Source: Nannocystis exedens
GTDB lineage: Bacteria; Myxococcota_A; Polyangia; Nannocystales; Nannocystaceae
Assembly: GCF_002343915.1 (NCBI RefSeq)
Contig: NZ_NETK01000001.1
Coordinates: forward strand, 5,470,001 to 5,534,000
DNA: 64,000 nucleotides
Reading direction: 5' to 3'
Position 1 is the stretch's first letter. Each line of letters starts with the position of its first letter. A model generated the notes under the pieces. The model was given only the letters and a program-made list of their open reading frames with translations, did no database searches and was not told the origin of the DNA. Below are positions 24,706 through 33,653 of the stretch, piece after piece. A program made the position numbers and the translations under genes.

Positions 24706-26283
24706 TCAGGCCGAGGCGGCGATCTCGAGGTTGGCGGGGATCCGGCTCATCGCCCGCTCGGCGAGGGCGGTGATCGTGAGCGAGGGGTTGACGCCGGGGT
24801 TGGCCGAGACGGCCGAGCCGTCGATGACGTAGAGGCCGTCGTAGCCGAAGGCGCGGTGCTGGTGGTCGATGACGCCGGTCTCGGCGGAGTCGCCCATGGT
24901 GCAGCCGCCGAGGATGTGGGCGGTGGTCGGGATGTTGAACAGGGTCTCGGTGACGAGCGACATCGAGTAGCCCTGGATCTTCTCGGCCACGCGGCGCGCG
25001 ATGTCGGTGGCCTCGGGGAGCGAGGCGGTCGGCGGCTTGCCCGAGGAGAGGTCGGTGGCGAGGCCGGCAGGCCCGAGGCGCAGGCGCAGGGTGCCCTCGG
25101 CGGTCTTCATGTAGAGCAGGATGATCGAGTACTTGGCGAGGTCGGGCACCATCAGGGCGCGGGCGAACTTGACCGGGTGGCGCAGGAAGGCGCCGGCGAA
25201 CCGCGACAGGCGGACCAGGGCCTTCTCGCCGGGGACGTGCGGGGCGAGCAGCAGGCGCCAGAACCCGGAGCCGGCCGAGTAGCGGACCGGCTCGACGTGC
25301 GAGTGCTCGTCGAGCTGGATGATCGAGCCGATCGCCACGCCGCGCGAGAGGTCGTGCTGGCGCTGGGCCCCGACCACGCCGATCAGCGACTCGGAGTTGG
25401 TGCGCACGTTCTCGCCGAGCCGGTCGGACAGCCTCGGCAAGCCCTCGGGGTCCCGCTTCATGCGCAGCAGCAGGTCGACGGTGCCGAGCACGCCGCCGGC
25501 GAGGACGACGTTGCGGGCGGTGAAGCTGCGCGCCTGCCGGCCGAACAGGCCGGCGCCGCTGCGCGCCTCGACGCGGTAACCCCCGCCCGGCAAGGCGCGC
25601 ACGGCGGTGACCTCGGTGTCGGCCAGGAGCTCCATGCCGCGCTTTTTGGCGAAGTAGAGGTAGTTCTTGTCGAGGGTGTTCTTGCTGCCGAAGCGACAGC
25701 CGAGCATGCAGCCGCCGCAGTAGGTGCAGCCGGTCCGCTCGGGGCCGCTGCCGCCGAAGTACGGGTCGGGCACGGTCTTGCCCGGCTCGCCGAAGTAGAC
25801 CGAGACGTGCGTCGGCTCGACGGCCTTGCCCATGTCGGCGGCGACGGCCCGCATGACGCGGTCGACCGGGGTGACCGCGGGGTTCGGCGCGGCGCCCAGC
25901 ATCCGCAGCGCGGTCTCGTAGTGCGGCTTCAGCTCGTTCTCCCAGTCGGCCAGGCGGGCCCACGAGGGCGACTCGAAGAAGCTGTGCTTCGGGACAGGCA
26001 AGGTGTTGGCGTAGACCAGCGAGCCGCCGCCGACGCCGACGCCCGAGAGCACGGTGACGTGGCGGAAGAAGGTCAGCTTGAACAGGCCGCGCCAGCCGAG
26101 CCTCGGCATCCACAGCCACTTCTTGAGGTTCCAGTTGGTCTTCGGGAAGTCGGCCGGCCCGAGCTCGCGGCCCTTCTCGAGCATGAGGACGCGGTAGCCC
26201 TTCTCGGTCAGCCGGAGGCCGGACACGCTGCCGCCGAAGCCGGAGCCGACGACGATGAAGTCGTAGTCGAAGTCGGTGTTCAC
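24706..26283 (-). CDS. GMC-family FAD oxidoreductase, cholesterol-oxidase-like
   Basis: 525 residues from GTG 26283, with a GATACA box 8 bp upstream. The N-terminus is an FAD-binding Rossmann motif (DYDFIVVGSGFGGSVSGLRL), followed by LSGVGVGGGSLVYANTL, the second GMC signature. A cysteine cluster CTYCGGCMLGCRFGSKNT lies at ~185-205, typical of the cholesterol-oxidase/steroid-dehydrogenase branch of the family. The C-terminal substrate domain ends with the conserved GGCTMG ... YVIDGSAVSANPGVNPSLTITALAERA. It probably oxidises a sterol or other alcohol. Sterol metabolism would fit a Nannocystis-like host and the 3-beta-HSD-like gene at 31234, but the substrate is inference. Confidence 0.88.
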   Translation of the reverse strand: MNTDFDYDFIVVGSGFGGSVSGLRLTEKGYRVLMLEKGRELGPADFPKTNWNLKKWLWMPRLGWRGLFKLTFFRHVTVLSGVGVGGGSLVYANTLPVPKHSFFESPSWARLADWENELKPHYETALRMLGAAPNPAVTPVDRVMRAVAADMGKAVEPTHVSVYFGEPGKTVPDPYFGGSGPERTGCTYCGGCMLGCRFGSKNTLDKNYLYFAKKRGMELLADTEVTAVRALPGGGYRVEARSGAGLFGRQARSFTARNVVLAGGVLGTVDLLLRMKRDPEGLPRLSDRLGENVRTNSESLIGVVGAQRQHDLSRGVAIGSIIQLDEHSHVEPVRYSAGSGFWRLLLAPHVPGEKALVRLSRFAGAFLRHPVKFARALMVPDLAKYSIILLYMKTAEGTLRLRLGPAGLATDLSSGKPPTASLPEATDIARRVAEKIQGYSMSLVTETLFNIPTTAHILGGCTMGDSAETGVIDHQHRAFGYDGLYVIDGSAVSANPGVNPSLTITALAERAMSRIPANLEIAASA

Positions 26284-26624
26284 GTGCCCGGTGTATCACG
26301 GCCGGCGCGGCGCGGGCGACGAGCCGGCCGGCGGCAGCGTCGCGCAGCGACCCGTCCAGCCTGGATCGCAGGAGCCGCGCCGAATCTCCACACCCCGTCG
26401 GGGATCGCGTCCCACGCAGTCGGCGTGGCGAGCCTGACGGAGGGACCCGCCGCCGGACCGGCGGTCCCTCACCGTCACGCCGGCGGAACGCCGGCAAACC
26501 GCTGTCCGCCGCCGAACCGAGCCGCAACGGCGAGCCGGAGCCGAGCTCGCCCGCCGTCGAGGTCGCCCAGGACAGCGGCGAGCGCTGCGTCGGTGACCGA
26601 ACAGTACTACGCTCTCGCCCGACG
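26284..26624. other. 341-bp intergenic region between divergent genes
   Basis: It holds the GATACA box for the oxidoreductase (26292-26297) and a TACGCT box (26608-26613) 11 bp before the DksA-like start. The middle has two imperfect inverted stretches (GGACCCGCCGCCGGACC) and no gene. Confidence 0.45.
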
Positions 26625-27014
26625 ATGGACCACCTCACCAAAGACCAGCTCGCCCGCCTGAAGCAGCGCCTCGAAGACGAGCGCTCGTCCCTGCTCCGCC
26701 GCGAGCTCGAGCACCGCGCCGAGACGACCGCCCCGCCCTCGACCGACGTCGGCGACCAACAAGACCTCGCCGCCAACGAGGCCGCCCAGGTGGCCCAGCT
26801 CAGCATCGCCGACCACGACCGCTCCCGCCTCCGCGAGGTCGAAGACGCCCTGGCCCGCATGCAGGCCGGGACCTACGGGATCTGCGAAGACACGGAGGAG
26901 GAGATCCCGTTCGAACGCCTGTGGGCCGAGCCGACCGCGCGGCTGACGATCGAGGCGCAGGAGATCCGCGAACGCGAGGCGCGTGAGCGGGCCGAGCTCC
27001 GCGAGGCGTATTGA
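26625..27014 (+). CDS. DksA/TraR-family protein lacking the zinc cysteines
   Basis: 129 residues. The N-terminal coiled coil (~1-85, LKQRLEDERSSLLRRELEHRAE ... LREVEDALARMQAGTYG) matches DksA/TraR proteins, which insert a coiled-coil tip into RNA polymerase. The zinc-finger region keeps the family frame (GTYGICEDTEEEIPFERLWAEPTARLTIEAQE), but only one of the four zinc-ligand cysteines remains. Zinc-free DksA homologues exist and can still act on RNA polymerase. It is preceded by a TACGCT -10-like box 11 bp before ATG and followed by a strong hairpin at 27042-27081. Confidence 0.9.
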   Translation: MDHLTKDQLARLKQRLEDERSSLLRRELEHRAETTAPPSTDVGDQQDLAANEAAQVAQLSIADHDRSRLREVEDALARMQAGTYGICEDTEEEIPFERLWAEPTARLTIEAQEIREREARERAELREAY

Positions 27015-27041
27015 GAGTGGATCGAATCGCCGGCCGGTGCA

Positions 27042-27081
27042 GAGGTCCGAACCGGCCATGACATTGGCCGGCTCGGACCTC
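27042..27081 (+). terminator. 17-bp stem hairpin after the DksA-like gene
   Basis: The left arm 27042-27058 (GAGGTCCGAACCGGCCA) and right arm 27065-27081 are complementary at 16 of 17 positions, with a 6-base loop. It starts 28 bp after the stop. There is no T-tract, as is common in very GC-rich genomes. It also lies before the lipoprotein gene at 27151, so it could act as an attenuator. Confidence 0.6.
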
Positions 27082-27150
27082 GTCCGCACGGCCGCGTCCG
27101 TTCATCCTCGGCTCATGGCTGTTCATCATTCACGTCATGTTCTCGATACG

Positions 27151-27672
27151 ATGACCCGCGTCGCCCTGGCGGCGGCGCTCGTCGGAGGGGCGCTCTCCGC
27201 CGGTGGCTGCGAGGTGGAAGGCGAATCCGGCGAGTCCGGCGGGTCCGGCGGATCCGGCGAGTCCGAGACCGGCGAGGCGGAGGCCGCCTCGGTCGCCGGG
27301 ACCGTGACGCGGACCGTGGACGTCGCGCCCGGAAACGACGGCAAGGGGACGCTCTTCGTCGCGGCCCTCGATGTCTGCGACCTGACCGGGGGCGGGAAAG
27401 TCCTCGGGGTCGCGGTGGTGGCCGACGCCGATCTCGCAGGCGAGGACGCGGCGGTCCCGTTCACGATCGAGAATTTGCCGCGGACGAGCGTCCAGCTGGC
27501 GCTCTTCCTCGACGACAACGGCGACGCCATGGCGATGACGCCGCGGCCGGGGCCCGGCGATCTCGTGTATACCCGCAGCGCGGGCGACGGCGTGCTCGAC
27601 TGCGTCGCGGTGGAGCTCGGCGACGGCGACGTCACGGACCTCGAGCTCGCGCTCAACGTCCTCGAGGAGTGA
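27151..27672 (+). CDS. Small lipoprotein with Gly/Ser/Glu linker
   Basis: 173 residues from ATG 27151. The signal sequence ends in the lipobox LSAGGC. A short SGESGGSGGSGESETGE linker follows. The C-terminal ~130 residues look like a beta-sandwich (ASVAGTVTRTVDVAP, GTLFVAALDVCDL, VPFTIENLPRTSVQLALFLDDNGDAM). Two cysteines (DVCDL, VLDCVAV) may pair. The last 20 bp overlap the end of the convergent AraC-type gene. Function is unknown. Confidence 0.72.
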   Translation: MTRVALAAALVGGALSAGGCEVEGESGESGGSGGSGESETGEAEAASVAGTVTRTVDVAPGNDGKGTLFVAALDVCDLTGGGKVLGVAVVADADLAGEDAAVPFTIENLPRTSVQLALFLDDNGDAMAMTPRPGPGDLVYTRSAGDGVLDCVAVELGDGDVTDLELALNVLEE

Positions 27673-28687
27673 CGCCGCGAGCCGCGGCCGCGTGGGCCCG
27701 CGGCGTGGTCCCGAACCAGCGGCGAAAGGCCCGGCGGAACGCCGCCGCGTCGGCGAAGCCGAGCGCTGCCGCGACATCCTCGGTGCCGCCCCCGCGCGCG
27801 AGCGACTCGGACGCCGTGGCCGCCAGCACCGCGTCGAGTTCGGCGCGGAAGGTCGTGCCCTCGGCCTGCAGGAGTCGTCGCAGCGTCCGGTCGCTCATGC
27901 CGAGGTCGGCCGCCACGTCTTCGGACCTGACCGAGCAGTCGACGCCGCGCGCGACGAGCTGATCGCGCACGCGCGCGGCGAGCTCGCACGCCGACGGCGC
28001 AGCAAGGACCGACGCCGCGTGCGCCTCGAGGAGCACGAGCAGCGCCGGATCGGCGCGCCGGAGCGGGACCGCCAGCGCTTGCCGGTCGAACACGTACGCA
28101 GTCGTGGCGCAGCCGAAATGCACCGGCGCACCGAGGAGCGTCCTGTGCGTGTCGGCCAGAGCGGCCGGCGGCCGCTCCTGCGTCAATCTCACTTCCCGTA
28201 CGCCGAGCGGCCCGAGGGCCTGCCGGCGCACGAAGCAGAGCGAGACCGCGACGGCGAACGACTCGACGCTGGGCGGGCGCGGGCCGTGCAGGTCGAGGGT
28301 CATGCAGGCGCTGCGAGCGCTCATGTCGAGCCGGTACGTCGTCGCCTCGCTGAGCAGCGAGTAATACCGCGTGAGCCCCACGAGCGCGGCCTGGATGGTG
28401 TCTTGCGACGCGAGCAGGTAGGTGAGCAGCCCGAACGTGGATGGCTCGACCGCGGCGGCGATCCGCAGCGGCAAATCCGGCTGGTGGGCCGTCGCCGTCT
28501 GCCACAGCCGATCGGTGAGGAGCGCCGACAGCCAGCGGGACTGGCCCTTCTGGAACGCCCACGGATCGACGCCCATGCCCCGGAGCAGCGCGCCCGGGTC
28601 GACCCCGCTCGAGCTCAACACGCTCAGTAACGGCTGCATCGCCGCGGTGGTGATGCGTCCGGGAGAGCGCTGGATCCTCGTCGCCAT
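27653..28687 (-). CDS. AraC-family transcription regulator
   Basis: 344 residues from ATG 28687. The N-terminal ~200 residues match the arabinose-binding-like ligand domain of OruR/ArgR-type regulators (WLSALLTDRLWQTATAHQ, FGLLTYLLASQDTIQAALVGLTRYYSLLSEAT). The C-terminal double helix-turn-helix (~240-335) contains SVRSEDVAADLGMSDRTLRRLLQAEGTTF and EDVAAALGFADAAAFRRAFRRWFGTTP, the AraC signature. A TACACT box lies 30 bp before the start. Its 3' end overlaps the convergent lipoprotein gene by 20 bp. The ligand and targets are unknown. Confidence 0.9.
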   Translation of the reverse strand: MATRIQRSPGRITTAAMQPLLSVLSSSGVDPGALLRGMGVDPWAFQKGQSRWLSALLTDRLWQTATAHQPDLPLRIAAAVEPSTFGLLTYLLASQDTIQAALVGLTRYYSLLSEATTYRLDMSARSACMTLDLHGPRPPSVESFAVAVSLCFVRRQALGPLGVREVRLTQERPPAALADTHRTLLGAPVHFGCATTAYVFDRQALAVPLRRADPALLVLLEAHAASVLAAPSACELAARVRDQLVARGVDCSVRSEDVAADLGMSDRTLRRLLQAEGTTFRAELDAVLAATASESLARGGGTEDVAAALGFADAAAFRRAFRRWFGTTPRAHAAAARGVTPRGR

Positions 28688-28866
28688 GCTCGGGCCGAAA
28701 GCGGGCTTCGCCGAGCCAGTGTAGCGGCCCGGCGAAGCCCGGCGAAGCCCGGTGCCGCCACGGCTCGCGCGCTTCACCGCGCGCCGTCGTCGGTCTGTCG
28801 GCGACGCGGACACCTCAGCGGACGCGGACGCGCCGGCCAGGTATGCAGCCCGCCTCGCCGGCGACG

Positions 28867-30681
28867 TCAGCGGTAGCCCTGCGCCTGCAGCGAGAACAGG
28901 CGCTCGTAGCGGCCGCCCCTGGCCATCAGCGAGGCGTGGTCGCCGGCCTCGAGGATCCGCCCGCCGTGCAGCACGATGATGTGGTCGGCGGCGCGCACGG
29001 TGGAGAAGCGGTGGGAGATCAGGATGACCATGCGATCTTTGGAGAGGTTGCGGACGTGCTCGAACACCTGGGCCTCGGCCTCGGCGTCCATCGCCGCGGT
29101 CGGCTCGTCGAGGACCAGGACGTCGGCGCCGCTGCGCATGAAGGCGCGCGACAGGGCGATCTTCTGCCACTGGCCGCCCGACAGCTCGCGACCCTCTTTG
29201 AACAGGCGGCCGAGCTGGGTCTCGTACTGCTTCGGCATGTCCTTGATAAAATCTTCGGACATGCCTTTTTGGGCAGATTCACGCCAGCGCTCGCGGTCCT
29301 CGAAGGCGGTGACGTCGCCGGCGCCGATGTTCTCGCCGACCTTGAGCTGGTAGCGGGCGAAGTCTTGAAAAATGACGCCGACGCGGCGGCGCAGGGCGGT
29401 GGTGTCCCATTCGCGGAGGTCGCGGCCGTCGAGGAGGATCTGCCCGGCGGTCGGGTCGTACAGGCGCGTCAACAGCTTGATCAGCGTCGTCTTGCCGCTG
29501 CCGTTCTCGCCGACGAGGGCCAGGCTCTGGCCGGGGCGAATGTGAAAGCTGACGTCGTGCAGCGTCGGCGCGGCCGCGCCGGGGTAGGTGAAGCCGACGT
29601 GCTCGAAGCGGATCCCGTCGCTCGGGTCGGGGCCGGAGGTGGCGGTGCCGGAGGGGGCGGCGACCTCCTGCGATAAATATTCGTAGAGGGTCGAGAGGTA
29701 GAGGTTGTCCTCGTACATGCCGCCGATCGCCCCGAGGATCGACGAGACGGCGCTCTGGCCCTGGCGGAACAGCAGCAGGTACATCGTCATCTCGCCGAGC
29801 GAGATCTCGCCGGCCACCGCGGCGACGGCGATCCACATATAGGCGCCGTAGAAGGCGCCGGTGGCGACGAGGCCGAGCAGGCCGCTCCAGAAGCCGCGGC
29901 GCAGCGTCAGCTTGCGGTCCTCGGCGTAGAGGTCGTGGAAGATCTGCTGGTAGCGGCGCAGAAACAGCGGACCCAAACCGTAGAGCTTGACCTCCTTGGC
30001 GTAATCGAGGGTGCTGATCGCCGTCTCGTAATAATATTGCATGCGCGTCTCGGGGGCGCGCCAGCGGAACAGGCGGAAGGCGTCGCCCGAGAACTTGGCC
30101 TCGGCGAGGAACGAGGGCAGGCCGGCGAGCGCGAGGATCAGCGCGGCCCACGGCGAGAAGCCGAACAGCAGGGCGGCGAAGCTGGCCAGCGAGATGGTGT
30201 TCTGGACCAGCGAGAAGGTGCGGCCCACCAGGCTCAGCGGGCGGCTCGAGGCCTCGCGGCGGGCGCGGGTCAGCTTGTCGTAGAAGTCGGCGTCCTCGAA
30301 GTGGGTGAGGTCGAGGGTCAGCGCCTTGTCGAGGATCATGACGTTGACGCGCTGGCCGAGCTGGGTGCGCAGCAGCGACTGACAGACGGAGATCGATCTC
30401 TGGGCGAAGGCGAGCAGGATGACGAGCAACGCCTCGACGGCGACGAGCCGCAGCACCGGCGCCGGGTCGTGGCTGGCCTGGGCGGCGTGGACGACGGCGT
30501 CGACGATGAGCTGCCCGACGTAGGCCGCGGCCGCCGGCAGCAGGCCGACGAGGAGGGTGAGCGCGGCGAGGGCGACGGTGAGCGGCTTGCTGGTCGACCA
30601 CACCAGCTCGACGGCGCGACGGCCGTAGCGGAACACGCCGAGGAAGCGGCGCAGGCCTGGTTCGTCGGGCGGAGCGGCCAC
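28867..30681 (-). CDS. ABC exporter, fused membrane and ATPase domains
   Basis: 604 residues from GTG 30681 (a TTG at 30699 is also possible). The six-helix exporter membrane domain fills residues ~15-320 (LTVALAALTLLVGLLPAAAAYVG, AVEALLVILLAFA, LGLVATGAFYGAYMWIAVAAVA). The ATPase has Walker A (GENGSGKTT), Q-loop (VIFQDF), signature (LSGGQ), Walker B (VLVLDEPTA) and H-loop (ISHRF). At 29234-29265 a perfect 9-bp inverted repeat (GGCATGTCC/GGACATGCC) around an AT-rich centre falls in the helical domain, read FIKDMPKQYETQLG. It ends a likely minus-strand operon after the two genes upstream. The transported substrate is unknown. Confidence 0.93.
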   Translation of the reverse strand: MAAPPDEPGLRRFLGVFRYGRRAVELVWSTSKPLTVALAALTLLVGLLPAAAAYVGQLIVDAVVHAAQASHDPAPVLRLVAVEALLVILLAFAQRSISVCQSLLRTQLGQRVNVMILDKALTLDLTHFEDADFYDKLTRARREASSRPLSLVGRTFSLVQNTISLASFAALLFGFSPWAALILALAGLPSFLAEAKFSGDAFRLFRWRAPETRMQYYYETAISTLDYAKEVKLYGLGPLFLRRYQQIFHDLYAEDRKLTLRRGFWSGLLGLVATGAFYGAYMWIAVAAVAGEISLGEMTMYLLLFRQGQSAVSSILGAIGGMYEDNLYLSTLYEYLSQEVAAPSGTATSGPDPSDGIRFEHVGFTYPGAAAPTLHDVSFHIRPGQSLALVGENGSGKTTLIKLLTRLYDPTAGQILLDGRDLREWDTTALRRRVGVIFQDFARYQLKVGENIGAGDVTAFEDRERWRESAQKGMSEDFIKDMPKQYETQLGRLFKEGRELSGGQWQKIALSRAFMRSGADVLVLDEPTAAMDAEAEAQVFEHVRNLSKDRMVILISHRFSTVRAADHIIVLHGGRILEAGDHASLMARGGRYERLFSLQAQGYR

Positions 30682-30719
30682 GCGAGCAGTGTGACGCAAG
30701 CGCGCGCCGATCTGACGCG

Positions 30720-31205
30720 TCAGCGGAGGATCTCGGCGGTCTGCAGGCGAGCGGGCTCGGCCGCGGGCGGTGTCTTCCGCTCGAGCTCGAGCGGAGCGGT
30801 CAGCGGCTCGGCGACCTGCGGCCGCGCAGTCGGCTCGGCCGTCGGGGTGTCGTCGGCGCCGGCGACGGGCCGCGGATATGCGCCTCGCGGCAGCGGCTCG
30901 GCCGTTTGCAGCGGCGGCGGGAGCTCGCTGTTCGGCCGCGCCGGCGGCTCCGGCAGGAAGTCGGCGGACTGCAGCCGCTGCGCCTCGAGACTGGCCCCGG
31001 TCTCGAGCCGGATCGCTTCGGCGCGGTCGACCTCGAGGCGATCGCTGCTGCGTCGCTGATACGCGAGCAGCCCCATCACGGCGACGACGACGAGGCTGCC
31101 GATGACGATGACGGCGATGACGACGCGGGTGAGGTGGGCCGAGGCCTTGCGCGCGTGGTCGCGGTCCGGCGGAGCGGGCGGGCCGTAGATCGACACGAGG
31201 CTCAC
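30720..31205 (-). CDS. Single-pass membrane protein with Pro-rich periplasmic part
   Basis: 161 residues. A short cytoplasmic N-terminus leads into one membrane helix (VVIAVIVIGSLVVVAVMGLLAY, ~28-50). The remaining ~110 residues are Pro/Ala/Glu-rich and contain four spaced copies of LQTAE or a close form (LQSAD, LQTAE, QVAE, LQTAE). It lies 28 bp after the epimerase-like gene and ~20-40 bp before the ABC exporter, so the three probably form one operon. It may be an accessory subunit of the exporter; that is inference. Confidence 0.65.
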   Translation of the reverse strand: MSLVSIYGPPAPPDRDHARKASAHLTRVVIAVIVIGSLVVVAVMGLLAYQRRSSDRLEVDRAEAIRLETGASLEAQRLQSADFLPEPPARPNSELPPPLQTAEPLPRGAYPRPVAGADDTPTAEPTARPQVAEPLTAPLELERKTPPAAEPARLQTAEILR

Positions 31206-31233
31206 GCTAGCGGAGGTCGCGGCGCGCGAGCGC

Positions 31234-32262
31234 TCACACGGCGGCCACGCCCTGGGCGCGGAAGTACTCCACCGTGCGGCGGATGCCCTCGAGCATCGTC
31301 ACCTGCGGGGTGTAGCCGAGGTCGGCGGTGGCGCGGGCGAAGCTGAAGTAGTGGTGGGTGCAGATGTAGCGGATCGAGAAGCGCGACAGGCCCTCCTCGG
31401 CGTGGAGGGTGCCGCCGCGGACGACGGTGTCGAAGGTCTCGCGGGCGGCGGCGGCGGCGTAGGCGACGGCGTAGGGGATCCGAAAGCGCGGGGTGGGGTA
31501 GCCGAGGCCGACGAGGACGCGGCGGACGAAGTCCCAGAAGTTCATCGGCTCGCCGTTGGTGATGAAGTAGGCGCGCCCCGAGACCGGCGAGCCGGGCTGC
31601 AGGCGCTCGTCGGCGAGCAGCAGCGAGTCGACGATGTTGCTGACGTAGGTGAAGTCGTTGAGGCGGTCGCCGGCGCCGACGGTGAACTTGAGGTTGCCGG
31701 CCTTGGCGCGGGCGAGGATCGCCGGCAGCAGGCGGGTGTCACCTGGCCCGAAGATCATGTGCGGGCGGATCGCGCAGGTCAGCACGCCGCCCTGGCCGCT
31801 GGCGCTGAGGACCTCCTCCTCGGCGATCCGCTTGGTCTCGGCGTAGGGGGCCAGCCACTTGCGGGCGTAGGGCAGGCTCTCGTCGCCGCGCTCGATGTCC
31901 TCGCCCTCGTAGACGACGCTGGCCGAGCTGACGTAGACGAGCTTCGGCACCTGGCCTTTGCGACAGGCGGCGAGGACGTTGCGGGTGCCGTCGATGTTGA
32001 CGGCGCGGACCTGCTCGACGCGGCTGTGCTTGGTGTGGACCAGCGAGGCGTTGTGGAACACGACGTCGCGGCCGGCGCAGGCGCGGGCGACCGCTTCGGG
32101 GTCGCAGATGTCCCCGGCGACGAAGTCGACGTCGTCGCGCCAGCGGTCGATGCGGTGGTCGAGGACGGTGACCTTGTCACCGCGGCGGACGAGGGCGTCG
32201 ACGAGGAAGCGACCGAGGAAGCCGCAGCCGCCGGTGACGAGTGATGCGCGAGGCTCGGACAT
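31234..32262 (-). CDS. NAD-dependent 3-beta-hydroxysteroid dehydrogenase-like enzyme
   Basis: 342 residues. The N-terminal Rossmann motif is TGGCGFLGRFLVDAL, followed by VVFHNASLVHT, VNIDGTRNVLAAC, a catalytic Ser region (YVSSASVVYEG) and the catalytic YAETK. The C-terminal half has the RPHMIFGPGD and NFTYVSNI-like blocks of the extended SDR group that includes sterol-4-alpha-carboxylate 3-dehydrogenase (NSDHL/ERG26). Sterol-making Nannocystis species need such a step. The closest alternative is a nucleotide-sugar epimerase, but the HNASLVHTKH segment favours the steroid branch. A TAAAGT box lies 11 bp before ATG. Confidence 0.82.
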   Translation of the reverse strand: MSEPRASLVTGGCGFLGRFLVDALVRRGDKVTVLDHRIDRWRDDVDFVAGDICDPEAVARACAGRDVVFHNASLVHTKHSRVEQVRAVNIDGTRNVLAACRKGQVPKLVYVSSASVVYEGEDIERGDESLPYARKWLAPYAETKRIAEEEVLSASGQGGVLTCAIRPHMIFGPGDTRLLPAILARAKAGNLKFTVGAGDRLNDFTYVSNIVDSLLLADERLQPGSPVSGRAYFITNGEPMNFWDFVRRVLVGLGYPTPRFRIPYAVAYAAAAARETFDTVVRGGTLHAEEGLSRFSIRYICTHHYFSFARATADLGYTPQVTMLEGIRRTVEYFRAQGVAAV

Positions 32263-32298
32263 GCGAGGCGCGGACTTTAGCGAGCCCGCGTCGGCCGC

Positions 32299-33264
32299 TC
32301 AAGGGCAGGTGCGCGAGTAGTTGCCTGGGGATTCCACCGACACGACGCACGGGTCCTGCTGCAAGTCCATGCCCTCCAGGCCGCAGCACGGCTTGCGCTT
32401 GTTGAGGAGCTCGCCGTTCTCGTTGTACGGGCACTGGGCGCTGGACGGGGTGCAGCAGCCGTTGTCGGGGCCGCCGTCGGCGGGCTCGAGGAAGACGTCG
32501 CAGCGCTCGCTGCACGCGTACGTGCACGCGACCATGAGACCGCCGGCGTCGCAGCGGTCCTGGCAGAACGCGCTCAGCGCCTGCGGATCGGGCGCCACAC
32601 CGTCGTCGCACACCTCGGGCTCGAACTCGTGCTGGTTCCCGTCGTCGAGGTGGAGGTCCTCCTTGTCGATGACCTCCGTGCTCTCGAGGCGGGCGTTGCC
32701 GCAGTAGGTGCAGTCGGAGCGGTCCCACTTGCAGTCGATGCACCGGGAGGACGTCCCGCCGCCGTAGGCGCGGTAGGTCGGCGGCTTCAGGTCCTTGCAG
32801 TCGATCTCGACCGGCGCGCCCTTGTCGGTCAGGTCCTTCGCCGGGCCGAAGTCGCACTCCTCGCCGAGGTCGACGTCGACCACGCTGTCGCCGCAGGTGC
32901 GCGGGCAGCCGGACACGTCGAGGGTGCAGTCGCTGCGGCAGCGGGCGGTGCCCTCGATCGGACATGGCGGCGGGGACATGTCCGTCGGGTCACACGCCTC
33001 GCCGGGGTCGAGCACGCCGTTGCCGCAGCGGGTGCAGGCGTCGCGGTCGAACGTGCAGGTCTCGCGGTCGCAGGCGTCGGCCGCGGGGACCTCGTCGGCC
33101 GCGCAGTAGCCGACCATGCTCTCGGCCAGCGAGGGCTCGCACTCCTCGCCGGCGAGCTTGTCGACGTAGCCGTCGCCGCAGTCGCGCTGGGGGTCCAGCG
33201 GGACGAGGCAGCCCCCGGCCGCAGCGAGGGCGGCGGCGACGAGCAGCGCGTACGACGAGCGCAT
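32299..33264 (-). CDS. Cysteine-rich lipoprotein with Myxococcus disulfide repeats (copy 1)
   Basis: 321 residues from ATG 33264. The signal sequence ends in the lipobox AAGGC. The mature part has repeats of the Myxococcus cysteine-rich type (CGDGYVDKLAGEECEP, CGNGVLDPGEACDPTDM, CGDSVVDVDLGEECDFG), then an EGF-like cysteine-dense half (CTYCGNARLESTEV, CQDRCDAGGLMVACTYACSERC, CCTPSSAQCPYNENGELLNKRKPCC). The next gene upstream on the strand is a same-length paralogue with the same domain order. A TACCTT box is 7 bp before ATG. It is probably a surface adhesin or binding protein; the ligand is unknown. Confidence 0.85.
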   Translation of the reverse strand: MRSSYALLVAAALAAAGGCLVPLDPQRDCGDGYVDKLAGEECEPSLAESMVGYCAADEVPAADACDRETCTFDRDACTRCGNGVLDPGEACDPTDMSPPPCPIEGTARCRSDCTLDVSGCPRTCGDSVVDVDLGEECDFGPAKDLTDKGAPVEIDCKDLKPPTYRAYGGGTSSRCIDCKWDRSDCTYCGNARLESTEVIDKEDLHLDDGNQHEFEPEVCDDGVAPDPQALSAFCQDRCDAGGLMVACTYACSERCDVFLEPADGGPDNGCCTPSSAQCPYNENGELLNKRKPCCGLEGMDLQQDPCVVSVESPGNYSRTCP

Positions 33265-33653
33265 CGACGTCAAGGTAGCACACGGCGCAAACCGGCCGCG
33301 GGAGCCCTCGCAGAGCGCCGGAAAGCCGCCGAGAGCCGGCGCCGAGCGGGGCGCTCGGAGCCGGACCGAGGCCGCGGAACGGAGCTCGCAAGGGCGCGTG
33401 CCGGCCCGTTCGCTGCGCGACGAGGGGCGCGAGATCGCCGCCTGCGACGACGTCGGGCGCGCGCCGCTCGCGCGAGGACGAAGCGGAGATCCTGGATGGG
33501 CCGTCGCTCGGCGTGAGCGCAGCGAAGGCCCGGCGACTGGACGCGCGGTCGTCGGCGACGGACGCCAGGCGTGGGCACACCGACGCGCCTTCACGCGCGA
33601 GCCCGTCGCGGGCGCCCTCCGAGGCGCGGCGCCGGCCTCGCGGAGCCGGGGCG
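33265..33653. other. 389-bp intergenic region between the two cysteine-rich lipoprotein genes
   Basis: It carries the short promoter-like TACCTT box for the downstream gene (33272-33277). The rest is GC-rich with only Arg/Ala-rich shadow frames and no repeat copy. I see no gene in it. Confidence 0.5.
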
